64,000 bases of DNA from Spinacia oleracea (GCF_020520425.1 NC_079491.1:46738027-46802026), one strand, 5' to 3'; shown: positions 1-15,300, numbered from the stretch's first letter. Notes: generated from the letters alone by a model not told the origin. Numbers and translations are program-made.

Positions 1-391
1 TGTAGGGAGTAAAGAAAATGAGACATAATCTGGTATCAGTGAGGTTTGAAAACATGGTTTTGTTTTATTAACTAGTCTAGTTACCAAAAACAGAAGTATA
101 GATGCATCTGATAATAGATTCTTGCAGTTTGTTGATATTTTTCGGTTTAACTCCCCGTTTTCCCATTTGACTTTTTTTTTTGTCATGGAAAAATGTGGGG
201 AACTAACTTTTATTTCCTGCAAACAATACCTTACTTCTAGTTCCTCCATCCCTAAAAGATTCCCCAAATGCTTTTATTTACTTTATTAAGAATTGAGTAT
301 ATCCTTACGTTATAAGCTTTTATTTTGGAGATATCTGTTAATTCTCAAATATTTAAGCTGACGTCAGAGTATTATGATTCCTCAACGCTAG

Positions 392-3300
392 TTCAAATGG
401 CAATTGCATAAGAAGGCTGCACAAGTGTTGTATTTACACTTTGCATTGAAAAAACGTGTGATAATTGAGGAAATTCACGAGAAGCAGGAACAGGTGTGTG
501 TAAATATTTGGTTTTTTTATCCTCCAGAATATCTTTCATTGTATACACTGTTGAATTGGGGTTTGATTTGGTGTATGTGGATATCAAATAAGGTCAAAGA
601 ATGGCTGCAAAACCTTGGAATAGGAGATCATGCACCAATTTTGCAAGAAGATGATGATGCTGAAGATGAAACTGTTCCTATGCATTTTGATGAAAGTGCC
701 AAGAATAGGTACTACTTGCTGGGCCCCCTTTTTTATGTTAAGACACTTAAGAGGGTTTCTCTTGGTGAGTTTAAGTGCTCCCCTATCTCTATTTGTGTAT
801 AGTTGGATTTATAATCTTTAGCTGGTGTTATTTTCAGAGATGTTCCATCAAGTGCTGCACTTCCACTTATCCGTCCAGCACTAGGTCGGCAACATTCTAT
901 TTCAGATAGAGCAAAGGTGGCCATGCAAGGGTATCTGAATCACTTCTTAGGGAACCTGGATATTGTAAACTCTAGAGAGGTGTGCTTGTTTCTTTCTTTT
1001 GATCTGCTTACAACATTCTTCTAAAAGATACTGTATGATATATTTCATCTATGTTACTCAGACACGGGTGTCGGTGTCGTGTCCGACACGGGTGTCGGAG
1101 CCCGATCCAAATATTTGCAGACACTCCGACACGGTCAAAGGAGTGTCTTGACTTGTTTTTTAGACACGGCTGCCTTACAAAGTGTCGGAAAAAACATCGA
1201 CACTTTTTATAAAAATATAATTTTTAAATTAAAAAAAAGATAAAGATTAGAATATTAATGAATAATAAAATTAAAATTACAAAATAAGATAAATAGTCTT
1301 TGAAAGAGTTTAAGAATACAAAGAGTTCAAAAGTAAACATATAAATATCCTTAAAAAAAAAGGGAAGTAAACATAAATATATAATAAAAAGCTGACAGAC
1401 CCACTCCCAACAGTAACACCCTAGAGTCCTAGACTATTCTAAAATTACCACGTGATATCCCACTATATGAATTTCTTTCTTTTAACTTTTCTTTTTTTTA
1501 ACTTTTGTAAACGTGATATCATAACCCAAAAGTGAGAACAAACCTTGTACCATAAACCACGAACCCGAAGATGATAGCCCACCACCTTAAAACAGACGCA
1601 AAACATGAACACGAGGAGGAAGAAGACGCCGGAAACAATGGCGATTCTCAAGCAGTCATGAAAACAAGGATCGAAGAATGCTTTCAACTCGTTTTTTCTT
1701 CTACAACAAAAGCCCCAATATATTTTTTTCTTAATCGTCTTCCCCGACCTTCAATTTCTAGATCTAGGGTTTTGATTTTTTTACTCAATTTCTTTTCCGA
1801 CACTGGTGCCGACACTTATTTTGGACTCTTTTCCGACATTGGTGTCGACACCTCCCCGGACACGTGTCGGGTGTCGTGTCGCGGGTCGGGTCGTGTCGAC
1901 ACCGACACCCGCCGCTGGAAGAAGTGTCGGAGTAACATAGTATTTCATGATTCTCAAAAATCTATATTTATTGAAGTCTAAATATTAAGGATACTTTTAT
2001 TTGGCATACATGGTATAATGTTGACTTGCACTCGTTGCAGGCACTAACTGATTGATAAGATGCTACTGATTTTCAAAATTTAATACGTATAAGTCAAATT
2101 AGTTTCATTTTCCAGTTTGAATAATACTCCCTCCGTATTAATTAAGTGGTGCACTTTCCATTTATGGAAACTTTCCCTCGTGTTTTATAATTTTTTTTTT
2201 CTTACCCCATGGACCCCACTAGTCAAATTTACTCTCACTAGTCATATTTAATACTTCCACTATCTTTACTCCAATCGTTTAATCTACACTTACCCCACTT
2301 GTTTCTTTGTTTAATAAAATCAACTCAGCTTCATTAAACTCCGTGCCGGTCAAAGTGCACCACTTAATAAAATATGGAGGGAGTATGATCTTTAATGTAT
2401 CAAGATTGGATTCATTTAGTTTTCAAGTGGTTAGTGAAAACTGTATTCAGTAGATACAAATGTAGTAAAGCCTTTTGGGAAATTCCACTAATGAGCAGTG
2501 ACAACAACTCTAGGAAGTATCTGAAACTCTGAGGTCATTGAAAAACTTTAGAGTGCTAATTATGATGGAAAACAATGCCCCTGACAAGTCATATTTTCAC
2601 CCTATGTCTACTCCCCTAAGTCTTCACTTTTGTCTTCTCGGTGATAAGCATCAATATTGCCGGTAATGCTTTGTGGCACTCAATTCTCTTCTGCCCTTTT
2701 TCTCTTTATGTACTTCTCACCATACTTCTTTTCTTCCTTTGCTGGCTTCTGGAGGATGGGAGGTGTAAGACTTTTGGTCTCATCTTACATTTGGGTTGAT
2801 TTATTTGCCATATGTAACAACCTTGGCACTAATGATGAAGGTTTTGTTTCAAGGATTTGGCACGACCTGGGTCAATCTCGGTATCGATCCTGGTTGATTT
2901 GTTGAAATGGTTTCCTGATTAATCATATTAACTTCTCTCTTTTTCTCATCAATTTTACTTGAATTGGCTTTAATCTTGAGCCAATTGAATATATCAACGG
3001 TAATTCGGAGAGTGTACATTAGTCTGGTAATTCGGAGCGTACCTAAGTCTCTCTCACTCATTTTCATGGAGGGATATAGAGGGAGGAGTAGAGGAAGCGG
3101 GAAAGAGAAAGGGTAAGTCGGGGAGGAGCTAACGTCACTAGATTGTTGTTTGAATTTAAAATACTCATGTAAAGTTAACCATGCATAATCACATAATGTT
3201 AGAGCTGTTTTAGAGGAAAAATTCTTAACGGTGGGGTTCCCCCGGTTAATTTTTCTCACAGATATTTATGCACTCTGTACATTTAAACTATCACATAACT

Positions 3301-6300
3301 GGAGATGGGATCAATGTGTAAGTAGTTGTATTGTGATTATAATTACAATGATATAATAAAGTTGAGAGCTCGACTGCCAAAAATAAGATATTTTCCTGAC
3401 ACAGAAAAGAGAAGATGTCCATAAAGTTAAATTTTGTAGCATCTCAAGAACTTAGAACTTGGAAATTCTTAAAATCTGCTTTCCTTCACTTCAAGTTGAT
3501 AATTGATTGTGCTTAATAGAGTTTCACTTTACTTTCTATGTGATTTTAGCTCTGTTTTTACTTGATTGGACTTATAACAAGAGGTTTCTTATGTTGAGGC
3601 TTTTTGGTGAATGTGCTTTAGGTCTGTAGGTTTTTGGAGGTCTCAAGATTATCATTTTCGCCTGAGTATGGTCCCAAGCTAAAAGAAGATTATGTTATGG
3701 TGAAACATCTTCCTCAAATTCCCAAAGAGGATGATCACAGGACATGTTGTACATGCAATATGTTTAGTTGGTGCAATGACAATTGGCAAAAGGTTAGAAA
3801 AACCTTGTCTCTTCTACTTCCGCTAAATTTAATCATCTAAGGTTATGTGAACTTTTGCAATATGCACCTCTTATAAATTAGTAGTGCATACTTATATTGC
3901 GTCATATGCAGCATTGAACATTACATACATATGTTTGCTTGTTCTTGTATACATTTATACATTGAATCTTTTAAGTTGGGTTGTGTTGGCACTTTTGTAC
4001 ATCTACTTAATTTAGAAATAAAAACTTAGCTCTGTTACTTAAATGCGCAAGCAAATAGCACAAAGTTTATTGTGATTGCTGTAAGATGACTTTTGCTTTA
4101 GTTGAAGGACATGTGTGGGGTTTAGATTCGTCCTGCCATTTATTTTCTTAAACTTTTTTGGGGTTTTGTTATCATATCATAGATCTCCTAAAGGCACTTG
4201 TCAGTTTGTATGTATGTCATTGAACAATTTTACGAATGCTGCAATAGTTCTTTTATTAGTAAATTGGGTGATCTTATTGAGTTTTATTAGCGAATTCTTG
4301 TAGGCTAAGTAAATAATACTCCCTCGGTCCTATTACATTCCTATTACATTCCTCCGTTTCTTTTTAGATGCAACACTTTCCTGTTTTGGCCGTTTGAAAA
4401 TAGTTGCAAACATTCTAGTTTTGGTAGCTTTAAGTGGTGAAGTACACCCTTACTTATCCATTTAACTAAATTGATAAACCAGTCAACTCCAATTAAATCA
4501 ACTCTACCAACTCTCATTAGTTCCCTAATTATGAAACACCCACTAGCCTGCTCACTGATCATCATCGAAAGAAACCCATCACTATTTCATGATCTCCAAC
4601 ACACTACCACTATTTTGTTCTCCAAACAACTACCATTTCCATCCTCCAAGCATAGGGTCCCCACTAACCCCCCTCCTTCACCAAAACCAGCTAGCCCACT
4701 TGCAAACCTTGTGATGTCCTCCACCACCACCCATCCCAAATGGTGTCGGAAAAAGTAATGAGCACTACCATATTAGGTGATGATACATTCTCTCTCTTTT
4801 ATCTTTCTCGAATTTCTTGAATCCGGATCTCTTCTCTTTCTCAGTTTCCTACTTCACTTTCTCCATCCTGGGATGGTTGAGGTCGCGGCGGGTTGGTGGA
4901 GGATTGAGGTGTGGTGGTTAGTTGGGACAGTTAAGTATTTGGGATGTGGACGTGAATTTTGGGCTTGGGTCCTTGGTGGTGGTGGGCCTAGAGGCAACAA
5001 CCAATGGTTGTTTGGATAGGGAATGGCTCCGAGAAGTAGTTGTGGGGCATTGGGTTATGGGGTGGTGGAGTTAGTGGGAATGATAAACTGTTAATTAGCT
5101 ACCTACATTTATCTCTCCTTTTTCCCCCTTATTCATATAAGCAATTTTGAATTACATCCACTAGTTATTTCTCCTAAATTACCATGCTTACCCCAATGGT
5201 TGCATCTGAAAAACCAGAAGAGACACAACTTTGGAATTTCCCAAAAGTTGTTTCTATTACCTACACCTACTTGGCTGTTCCCGCCCCATGTGGTGTTGGT
5301 CCCACTTTCTCTTACTATTTTTTTTCTTTGTTCATTATGTCAAGTTAGACCCTTTTTCTCATAATCCTACACTCTCTTATTATTTTTCCTTAACCTATCC
5401 TCTTTCATGTTCTTTTCCTCCACATTTAACCAATATAGGCCCACACCCCAAGTGATTTTCTTAATATTAGTTTGAAAACTTAACAAACATATTAATATTT
5501 GTCGTAGACTCGTAGGAATATGTTTTTTTCCTTGGGATGAGGTAGGCGTTTGACGGAAAATCTAAATGAATACTTGTGTGTTACTACCTCCGTTCCTCAC
5601 GGTGCATTTGCTAGAAGGGAAAGGAAGGGAAAGAGGATGAAGGGGAGGGAAAAAAAGGTGGAGGAGGTGAGCTCCATTTTCCCTCCAGATCTCTCCAATT
5701 TTAGAGGGTTGGGGTTTATTGAAGAGGAAGGGAAAATGGATCCTCCAAAAGGCGCGCGCCTTATGCGCATTTTCCAGGCTCAGGGCGCAACGCCTTATGG
5801 TATATGTCTCCAATTGCTGACAGTATTATATTTTATATTTTTTTAAAAAGGCCAAACCTCGTGACTTTAATGCCCCCCTAACAACTAGAATTTACTCTAT
5901 TGAAAAGAGGACAAAAAACATCAAATTTCTCCATTTTTTCCTTCTCTCCTTCAACGGCAGCCTTCCCATGTCATGTAAACTCCTCCTTTTTCTATTTTAA
6001 AGTAATTGTTTTAGGTAAGATGTAACTCACTTCTTTTGAGAACCTAAATGAAGAGCCAGTGAATAAAAAAATGACCAAAAAGTTACTTGAACCTTCCCTT
6101 TTTGTTTTTAATTTTTCCTCAAAAAGGTTTACCCCTTTGTGACAACAACTAATAATAGTTCGATTTTCTTTTACAGAAAATAAATACCACAAAAATTTAA
6201 AAATTGTGCGCGCAGTCTTGCGCCTAGGCTCCATGGACTTATGCGCCTTGGTACGCGTTACGCCTTTTAAAACTATGCCCTCTCCCTTCCCTTCCTCCCC

Positions 6301-9300
6301 CAACCTTGTATCCAAACAAGGGAGCTTGTATGCCTTCCTTTCCCTGCTCTCCCTTTCTCTTCCTTTTCTCTTATTTTAACAATGTGTTATGTTGGTTACA
6401 CTTACTGTACATACAACCAAGAAAGGTTTGTCAAAATAGGAATAAACAAAAGTGTAACCAACAAAAAGAAATGAACGAAAATAGAAAGAGTAACCAACAT
6501 CGGAGGTAGTATCAGTAATATTCAAATTTTTTTGTTCGTTTAATAGTAAAACCAATTCATTAATAAAAGGTCATATGACATGTAAGGATGTTAACTACAT
6601 ATATGTGCATGGATCAAGTACCAACCTCTGTGTATGTAAATATGGAAGCTCTATAAATCATGGGATGATTTTTATTTGGCCCTTTTGTAAATAAAAAGAG
6701 TAAGGATGATCATGTGTTGCATAAGAGGTTTTCAAATGTCTTTATTTATTTATTGGAGATGATGTCTAATATATTTTGTTTACAACCAAGCTGCTTTTTC
6801 ATTTTACTAATAATTGAATTTTATGTAGGTCTGGGCTGTTTTAAAACCTGGGTTTTTGGCCTTATTGGAAGATCCTTTTGATACAAATCTTTTGGATATT
6901 ATTGTGTTTGATATGCTGCCAGCATCGGATGGTAACGAGGAAGGGAGAGTTCTATTAGCGGAAGAAATTAAAGATCACAATCCACTACGCCATGCATTCA
7001 AGGTAGAATGGCAAGACACTTTTTTTTTGACATTGATTCTCTTTTAAACTTGTTTGCAAATTATTTTGTTGGTAGACCCTCGTTATTTTTCTTGACTTGC
7101 TATTTTCTTTACTAATTCTGTGTTTTAGCTTAATTTATTTATATATATATTCTTTAACTTTCCTCCTTTTAGATAATTCACAAATTGCACTTTTAGAAGT
7201 AGTGACATTCGAATTTTAATTCTGCTATCATATCTCTTATAAGATGTAGTTGCTGTTGGTTCAACGTTACCCGGTTCGTGGTACGTGGCCTCAAACCGCG
7301 AACTCGGTTCGTTTTGTACCCATTTCCCTGTGGTTCGCGAACCGTATCGCCGGAGGTGAAGAACCCGAATTGAAATCCTAGATCTACAGTTGAAACATTT
7401 CGATAAAAATTTCCAAATAAAAATTTGTCTATTTATTACTAAAAGGTTCAGGGTTCTTTAAAGGTTGCGTTTCGTGTTCGTCGTCCCCGTACCACGTACC
7501 ACTCGAACCCACGTTCCTTGTATCATTGGTTTGGTTTGTGACAAGGGATAAGAATGGAGAAAAGGAAGGCAAGGAAAGGGTAAAAAAAATGAAAAATCCT
7601 CAAACTCCACTGTGACAAGATTTTAAAACCCATTTGGTGTTTAGTGAATCTTTGTACTATGAGGGAAGAGGGGAGGACTTGGTGTCCACATAAAAAGACT
7701 ATATACTCCTCATTAAATTCCCAATTGAATTCTTGAGGTCTTTACCTTTTGGTGTCTCCCTTATGAACAATCAGTAGTGTCCCTATTTGTTACAAATTAC
7801 ATTAATTACAATTGTCAATATATGTGTGCATATAGCTAGTAGCTTATAATAAAACTCTTCACTTTGCCTAACTTCCATCATCTCCCTTCCTCATCAGACT
7901 CCTCTTCCCGACCCTCTATGGTCTTCTTCAACCACTTTACTCCTATGCGAAAGCTCCAGCCATTACAAGACCCTCTTGCACACACATCTTCTACCACCGT
8001 GGCTAGCCCTTGGACCGCCGCAGAAAAAGTACTCTCAGTGATTAAAATTGACCATCGTTTCGAAGCTCTAAATCTGGAGCTCTCATGGTCAATTTCACTC
8101 ATGTAAAACTCATTAAGTGGAGAGTCGCAAAAAAAGACGATCTCTCTCTCTCTCACACAGACACATCTGTAGTGTAGGGGTGGATGTTTCTTGGTGGTTG
8201 GTGGTGGAGTAGAAGTTTGGCCGGTGGGTTTGTGTGCAAATATAGTGTTGAAGGAAGTGACAAAACAGGAAATCCGGCAGATTTCGGTGTAATGGAGCGA
8301 AAGTGAGGATTGGCAGGTGGCGACGAGGGAACTCGGTGGCTATGTTTCTGTTTGGAGGTTGATGAAGTGGTGATTGGTAATTTGACAGGAGGGTAGTGGG
8401 TAAGTTTGGCGGCAATATTGGGCATTTTTAAAAGGGTGAATGGGATAAGAGAGGTGGCAGCTAGCTGGTGGCTCGACCAATGTTACCCGGAACGTGGGAC
8501 GGAGCGAAATGGGGTACGAGAACAGGGACAGGGAACGCTGCCCTCCAAAGTTCCCGGAACGATGGGTTAATATTTTTTTCTTTCTTTGTGGAATTCAAAT
8601 TTTATAATACAAAATTAAGCAATAAATATTTTCTTTTACTATTATATAGTACTATATTTATTTATTTTTGGTGAAAAAGGCGGGGAATAACCCCGGGCAT
8701 AAAAAGATAAAAACTTCTGGCAAAGTGGGGTCATAACACTGTTATATTTTATGAAAAGGCTAGCTGTAGTAACGATAAGTCATAACACTTTAAAAGGATT
8801 ACATTTAAATCAAGTAATCAAGTGGGAAACACTATTTTTTCAATTTGATTTATTTATTTTGGATAGATTCCCAAGTCTGCTCTCCCACTTCCCAATCTCC
8901 TTGCTCCTTCCTCCTCCATTTACGTTTCGCAAGCTTCAAAAGTGAAATTGAAAACGTAAACTTCATTAAACATCACACCAAAAATCAAAATTTATAACGT
9001 TCACAAATCTAGATGATTGGGTTCGTCAATACCGGCGACCCGGGACGTGTACCGCAGCGACTCGGGACGACTTCGTTCCCCGTTTTGGAACTACCGACCC
9101 GGTATGCGGAACGGGGGGGGGGGGTTCCCTGTTCCGGGTGTAACAAAGGCTCGATATAACTTTGTCTGTTGTTAGTTGTGCCGGTGGGTCTTTGTGGTGG
9201 TTCTATAATACGGGAATTGGGTTGGTGTCCTTATGCAAGTGCAACATCGGGGTTGGGATATGATAGTTTTGGTAGTCATCAAAAGTGGAGAGTTTGGGGG

Positions 9301-12300
9301 ATCGAAATTTGAAATCCCTTGGGTAAGAGTGGTGGGGTGAGGACGTGAGATGGGGAATCTGTGTAAAGGAGTTAGGGGTGAAGGGAAATGAAAAAATAAA
9401 ACAAAAATCAACCATACACCATAAAAGGGTATGGTTTTTGATTATCTTTCCTTTCCTGAAACCCTCCTATCCTGTACCATGCGTTTAACTCATGGGCTAA
9501 TGCTTTGAGTGGACTAAGTTGATGCTATGCTGGTTGTGGAATCTTTACAAGTTTGGGTATTGTTTCAACTTATTTTTACTTATTTAGAAAAAATAAGTTC
9601 TGACAAAATAAGTTAAGATAAGTTCAGCAACTGAGCAAAGTAAGTTACTTTCAACAAAAACACACAAATAAGTTCTTTTTGGAAAAGGTAACTTTTTTTC
9701 AGGAAAAATAAGTCCATACAAGTTTATATAAGTCCATATAAGTTTATATAGTTCAGATAAGTGGATATCAGTCAAATTCAAATTCAGGTGAACCAAATAG
9801 AGCCTTAAGTGGTAGTGGGAGGCTTGCATCTTTACATGACGTTCCATACATGCACATAGTGATCTCTTCTACTTTCTTTCTCCTCAAAGCTTATTCTGGC
9901 TTTCATTGAATTTATGTAGAATAGATGATTAATTAACATGCCTACTTTATACTTGATAGTTTTTCTTCCCTCGCATTGGTTATGATACTTTTTCACTTTT
10001 GGTCCAGTTATTAAGCATTTTCATGCAAGTAAATGATTGAAGCTGTGAATCGAGAACAATATAAAGCTTTGGCTATAAAAGATATCCTTAGTACTGCCTC
10101 GCTCGCTATGTCTTAATAAGAATTTTGTTTATAATTAAGGACTAATGTCGTTTCTTACTCTCTCATACTTCCCTTAGACCTTTTAGGTTGCACAACTAAT
10201 CTCTAGTCTATTTACTCTTTCAAAAGTATGCATTTTTTTAAAATTTGTACTGTATCCTTAATTTTCGTCTGAAATAAAGTGACGATGGAGTATTACTTGT
10301 GATTGGATCCTCTCTAATCTTGCATGTAATGTGCAACATAAATAGCTCTTGCTCATGTGGTTAATGGTAACTTTGAAGGTCACTTGTGGCACTCGTTGCA
10401 TAAGTTTGAGAACTAAGAATACTTCCAAAGCTAAGAGCTGGGTTTCTGCTATAAATGATGCTGGGTTAAAGCCACCTGAAGGTTGGTGTCATCCACACCG
10501 CTTTGACTCTTTTGCTCCTCCGAGGGGATTAACTGATGATGGTAGCAAGGCTCAATGGTTTGTTGATGGTCAAGCAGCTTTTGAAGCCATTTCCTTGGCT
10601 ATTGAAAATGCAAAATCAGAGGTATGCTCAGTTACCTATTTGCAGAAAACATTCCGACTTCTATATTCATCTTATATAATCGAAGTCCTTTGCAGATATT
10701 TATTTGTGGTTGGTGGGTTTGCCCAGAGTTATATCTCAAACGCCCTTTTAAGGACTATGCTTCATCACGTCTTGATGCTCTACTTGAAGCAAAAGCCAAG
10801 GAGGGGGTGCAGGTATATGCTGTCTGAGAAGTCACTATTTTTCTGTAATATCTGTAAGAATTTACTATTTTGACTAGTATGCTGATCTTATTATAGCTGC
10901 CTAATGGAAGTTTCATCCTTTGCTTATAGTGTTTCTATCCATTATTTTATGTGCATTCCTGTTTCATACTTTGCTTGTGCTGTTATGAATCCAAGCTGTT
11001 GATCTGTGTCAGCCAGAGGCCTGACAGATGCTTTTTGGGTGCATACATCTCACTTTTACTGTTTGAGTTGCCAGTAAATTTTGGAAACTTAAACTGGCAA
11101 GCAGAAACCCAGCATTTTAAGGACTTAGAACTGTCTTTTAATTTTTAGGATTCAGCCTCTCAATATATAACTCTCAAATCTAATTTAACTGAAAGGATTT
11201 TTTTTTTCTGATTTAAAAAGGGAATTTTGGTTATGCTCTGCTTCTCTTATGGGGCTTACACAGGGGATTGGCTTGGTTTTTGGGAAAAGAGAACATCAGA
11301 AGCTGCTTTGCGGGTATGCTTTTATGACAGTGATTAGGGTGCTTTTTTGGACAGTGTGTTTTGCAATAAAGCTCATTCAATGAGGTGGTAAGGAATGGAG
11401 TGATTTTCTTAAAAATTTTGTGGTCTTTGGCTTCTGGTGCTTCCCAAGCATATTTGCTTCCGAATGTCCAACGTGACTGACGTAGTTACTGTACCTTCAT
11501 TAAGGAAGATACCTATTCTTCCTGAATGTTTGGTTTCCATCATTGCATTTATGATTTAATCTTATCTTAAAAACTACCCTAAATAGATTATTCGTAAATC
11601 TCCTATTGGTTGGTTCAATATGGTATTACGTTTTTATTTGTAGAATTTAGAATGGGGGAGATGAGACTAGGGAACATAGATAGACTTGTGCAGTTTACAT
11701 TTGTGTCTTGCACGGATTTCCTGGATTTGGAAAACAGGTTTATCCAGGGGTTTAGCTTTTCAGGATGAAGTTTTACTTGATTGCAAATATTGGGATAATT
11801 GTGCTAGAGTATTCTTGCATGGAATTTGAGCACCGTGTAAATTGTTAAATCTTAATTTTGTTGTGCTATACTGCCAGTATTCGTGTTACACTTTGAAAAG
11901 AACTTACTAGGCTCTCCTGTCAACTAAAATTTTAATTTTTTAGGCGTAATAAAAATATATTTTGCATTTCAATGGTGGCAGATCTATATATTACTGTATA
12001 AGGAGGTTGCTCTAGCATTGAAAATCAACAGTGTCTACAGCAAAAGAAAGCTCCTTAGCATCCATGAAAATGTTAAAGTACTACGATTTCCTGATCACTT
12101 TTCAACCGGTGTTTACCTATGGTATGCAGCTTTACTGGAACTTAGCTTTTACTTTTGATTCTGCAATAGGAGTTGAGTTCTTATATATATTAAAATTAGG
12201 TTTTTATTTTCTAATCTTCTTTTTGCTGTATAAGTTATGTGAAGTGTGTGTCTGCATGTAGGTCTCATCATGAAAAGATTGTGATTGTTGACTACCAAAT

Positions 12301-15300
12301 TTGCTTTATTGGTGGATTGGATTTGTGCTTTGGTCGCTATGACACATTTGAGCACAAAGTGAACGACTACCCTTCAGCTGTATGGCCTGGAAAGGACTAC
12401 TACAACCCAAGGCGAGTCTCCTCTATCTGTCGCTATGGCTTTGTTTGGCTGGATGACAATTTTTTTTAAGAAATATTTTAACATAATATATTTTCATTAA
12501 GAAGTTTTGCTTGATGGTCTTTTGATTAGTTGTCAATGTACCAAGTGTAAAACTTTAATTTCTTTGTAAACCGAAATTCGTTGTTTTCTGAAAGAGGGGT
12601 GGTAACATGTAAATGCAACTTGGTTTTAAGTAGGACGAGATGAGGAAATGGGTTTCCTCATATCTCCTCTTCTCAAATAGAAATGTTTTAGTGTTCACAT
12701 TTTGTTATACAATCAAGAAACGGATAATGGAGTTAAATGTTCTGTGTCGAAGTAAGGAAATCCTAGTCGAACACAAGTATGTGATCATGGAAGGCAATCT
12801 TAGCTGGCGGGACAGAGATCCAGAAGGATTGTTATATCTTTCTGCTAAAGAATTATAAAAGTATACTTTGTATTATGTCTTCTGAAACGTGATAATTTAA
12901 TATTTTAATGTTCAATCTAGGATGATAAAAAATCATCCAAGATCCATCCAGTCGGTATATTGTTGAAGTTTTTTCATGGTATTAGTATACATGTAAAATC
13001 CTTGGTTAATACTTTAAAGTCTCTCTCTTGATGTATCAAATCATCAATTATTTTTCCTTCATAGCTACTGAACAAGATTAAAGGCTGTAAAGAATTCAAG
13101 ATCTTATTCGACAAAACTGTTTCAGAATCATGCTTGTTGTCTGTTGTTTCTTCTTTGAATTAACCACCAGTAGGGACATGGGGTGGCATGTCGGTGTAAA
13201 GGAACAAGTTTCTGAAGTTTACCTTGGATATATCTAGATCTATGTAAGAGATTTCTTTTCAATTGGCATACACATGCCTGCTATAAACTTATGCATCCTT
13301 GTTTCTCTCACTAATCCAGGGAATCTGAACCAAACTCTTGGGAAGATACCATGAAAGATCAGTTAGATCGCACAAAGTATCCTCGTATGCCATGGCATGA
13401 TGTTCATTGTGCCCTTTTTGGGCCACCTTGCAGGGATGTGGCCAGGCATTTTGTTCAGCGTTGGAATTATGCGAAGGTTGATAAGAACTCCTTAACCTGT
13501 TTTGTCTTCAAGAATATAGTACTGTAAGTGATGCCATTATGTATTGTTTCAGAGGAATAAAGCTCCAAATGAGCAAACAATTCCACTGCTCATGCCTCAA
13601 CAACACATGGTTATCCCACATTATATGGGGAGCAATTGGGAAATAGAAGAAAAAGACGTGGATGTAGCTGAGAATCATTGTTTGAAAAGACAAGATTCAT
13701 TTTCCTCTCGAGCATCTTCTCCCGACTTACCATTGCTTTTGCCTCAAGAGACTGGAGAGGACGGCGATTCAAAGTTGAAAGGAATGCATGTGAGCCATGA
13801 CCATCAGATGAAGATTATCAGAAATGTTCCATTCCCTTTCCGGAAGGCAAAAATTGAACCTTTTGTTTCAGACATGCCAATGAAGGCCTTTGTTGGTGAT
13901 TTTAATAAAGTGGATGGGGTTGGACGTGTTGGCATGAAATCATTAGATAATGAGTGGTGGGAGACCCAAGAACGTGGCAGCCTGGTTGTTCCTTCCAATG
14001 AATCTGGGCAAGTTGGACCATGTGTCTCATGCCGTTGCCAGGTCAGTTAAACCTCTATTATTTTGAGTTAGGTTTTAGATATTTTTAAGCTGTCTCGCCT
14101 CTTATAGTTTTACTTTTGGTTAATAATTTGATAGTCGATTGCCTGATTGATTATTATTTTTCGATGATAGAAGTTGGCCTTGTTTATTATCACTAAAACC
14201 TTGAATTGAGTAATAAACATAACCTCTCAATGCAGCTTGCAGCTAAGGCGCACTTCGCCAGGGATTTATTTTTCTATGCTGAGGGTGGGTAGAAGCAAGG
14301 GTTCATATCTTTTTTAATTTTTAAGTTTTCAAGTTGTTTAAGTTTGTTATCTTGAAATATTTCCTGTTGGGATCCACTGCAAGTTCCATTCGTTCGCCTA
14401 AAGTAGTTGAAATGTAGGCCCTCTTTCTATGAGTGCCCCTTGGCTAGGTTGCACCGATACGGGTACGGGGACGGATACGGGGACGGAAAACGGCAAAATC
14501 AAAAATACAAAAAACGGGTACGGCATGGATTCGGCAAAAAAAACAAAAAAAAAAAATTTTAAAAAAAAAACGTCCAAAAAAATTAAAAAAATAACAGAAA
14601 AATATAACATAATTAAACACTTCATATTCCAAATTTCCAACACAAAAAAATAAATCATTCAAACACAAAAGTACAAAACAAATAGAGAAACAAAAAAAGG
14701 AAAAAAGAAAAGAAAAAGAGAAGCCTCACCGACACCGAGTCACCGGCGGCGAGGAGAGAAGGAGAGACGGCGCTATCTGCAGACGACGAGCATCCCTCGA
14801 CGGCGGTGGTGGTACGCACTTCCTCCCTCGACGTCGCTGCGACTGCGAGGCTGCGAGCCTGCGATAGACCGATAAGTGCGTTGCGACGCTGCCTCGCTGG
14901 TGGCCGGCGGCAAGGAAGAACACCGGCGGCGAGGAAGAGACGAAGAGCCGAAGAGACGAAGTGTCGAACCAGGTGAGAGAGAATTTAGGGATTTCAGATT
15001 TGGGGAAAAACCCTAAAATTTCGAATTTGGGTCTTAATGGGTGTTGGGTACTTCGTTTTTGTCCAAATACGTACCCACCCGCGTACCCACCCCGTACCCA
15101 GCCGTACCCAGTTTCGGCCCACGTACCCAGATTTCAGATTCGTTTTGGGGACGAATCCATGGCGTACCCGTCCCGTACCCGACCCGTACCCGTCCCCGGT
15201 ACGGGAAACGGGTGTCCAGTGCCGTCCCCGTGCTTCATAGCCCCTTGGGAGATTTTCATGTTACTTCTGATTGGACATCTCTCCTTTCTTTAAACATTTG

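Noticed and set aside
404..802. A single 132-codon reading frame at the start of the window
   Set aside because: It reads through an intron. Conserved PLD zeta residues occur only in 392-493 and 593-708, separated by a GT-AG intron.
1571..1981. 136-codon plus-strand frame inside the first GTGTCGG element
   Set aside because: It runs across the element's array and border into host intron DNA, so it cannot be a conserved protein.
4318..5540. Stowaway-like start CTCCCTCGGTCC and GATGCAAC words further on
   Set aside because: No matching right end was found; the area may be a nest of decayed repeats.
8113..8425. Overlapping minus-strand Pro/His/Thr-rich frames
   Set aside because: They are low-complexity frames in a PLD zeta intron without homology or splice support.
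13804..13998. Minus-strand frame opposite a PLD zeta exon
   Set aside because: It is the antisense shadow of the long coding exon 13553-14041 with no protein-like features.
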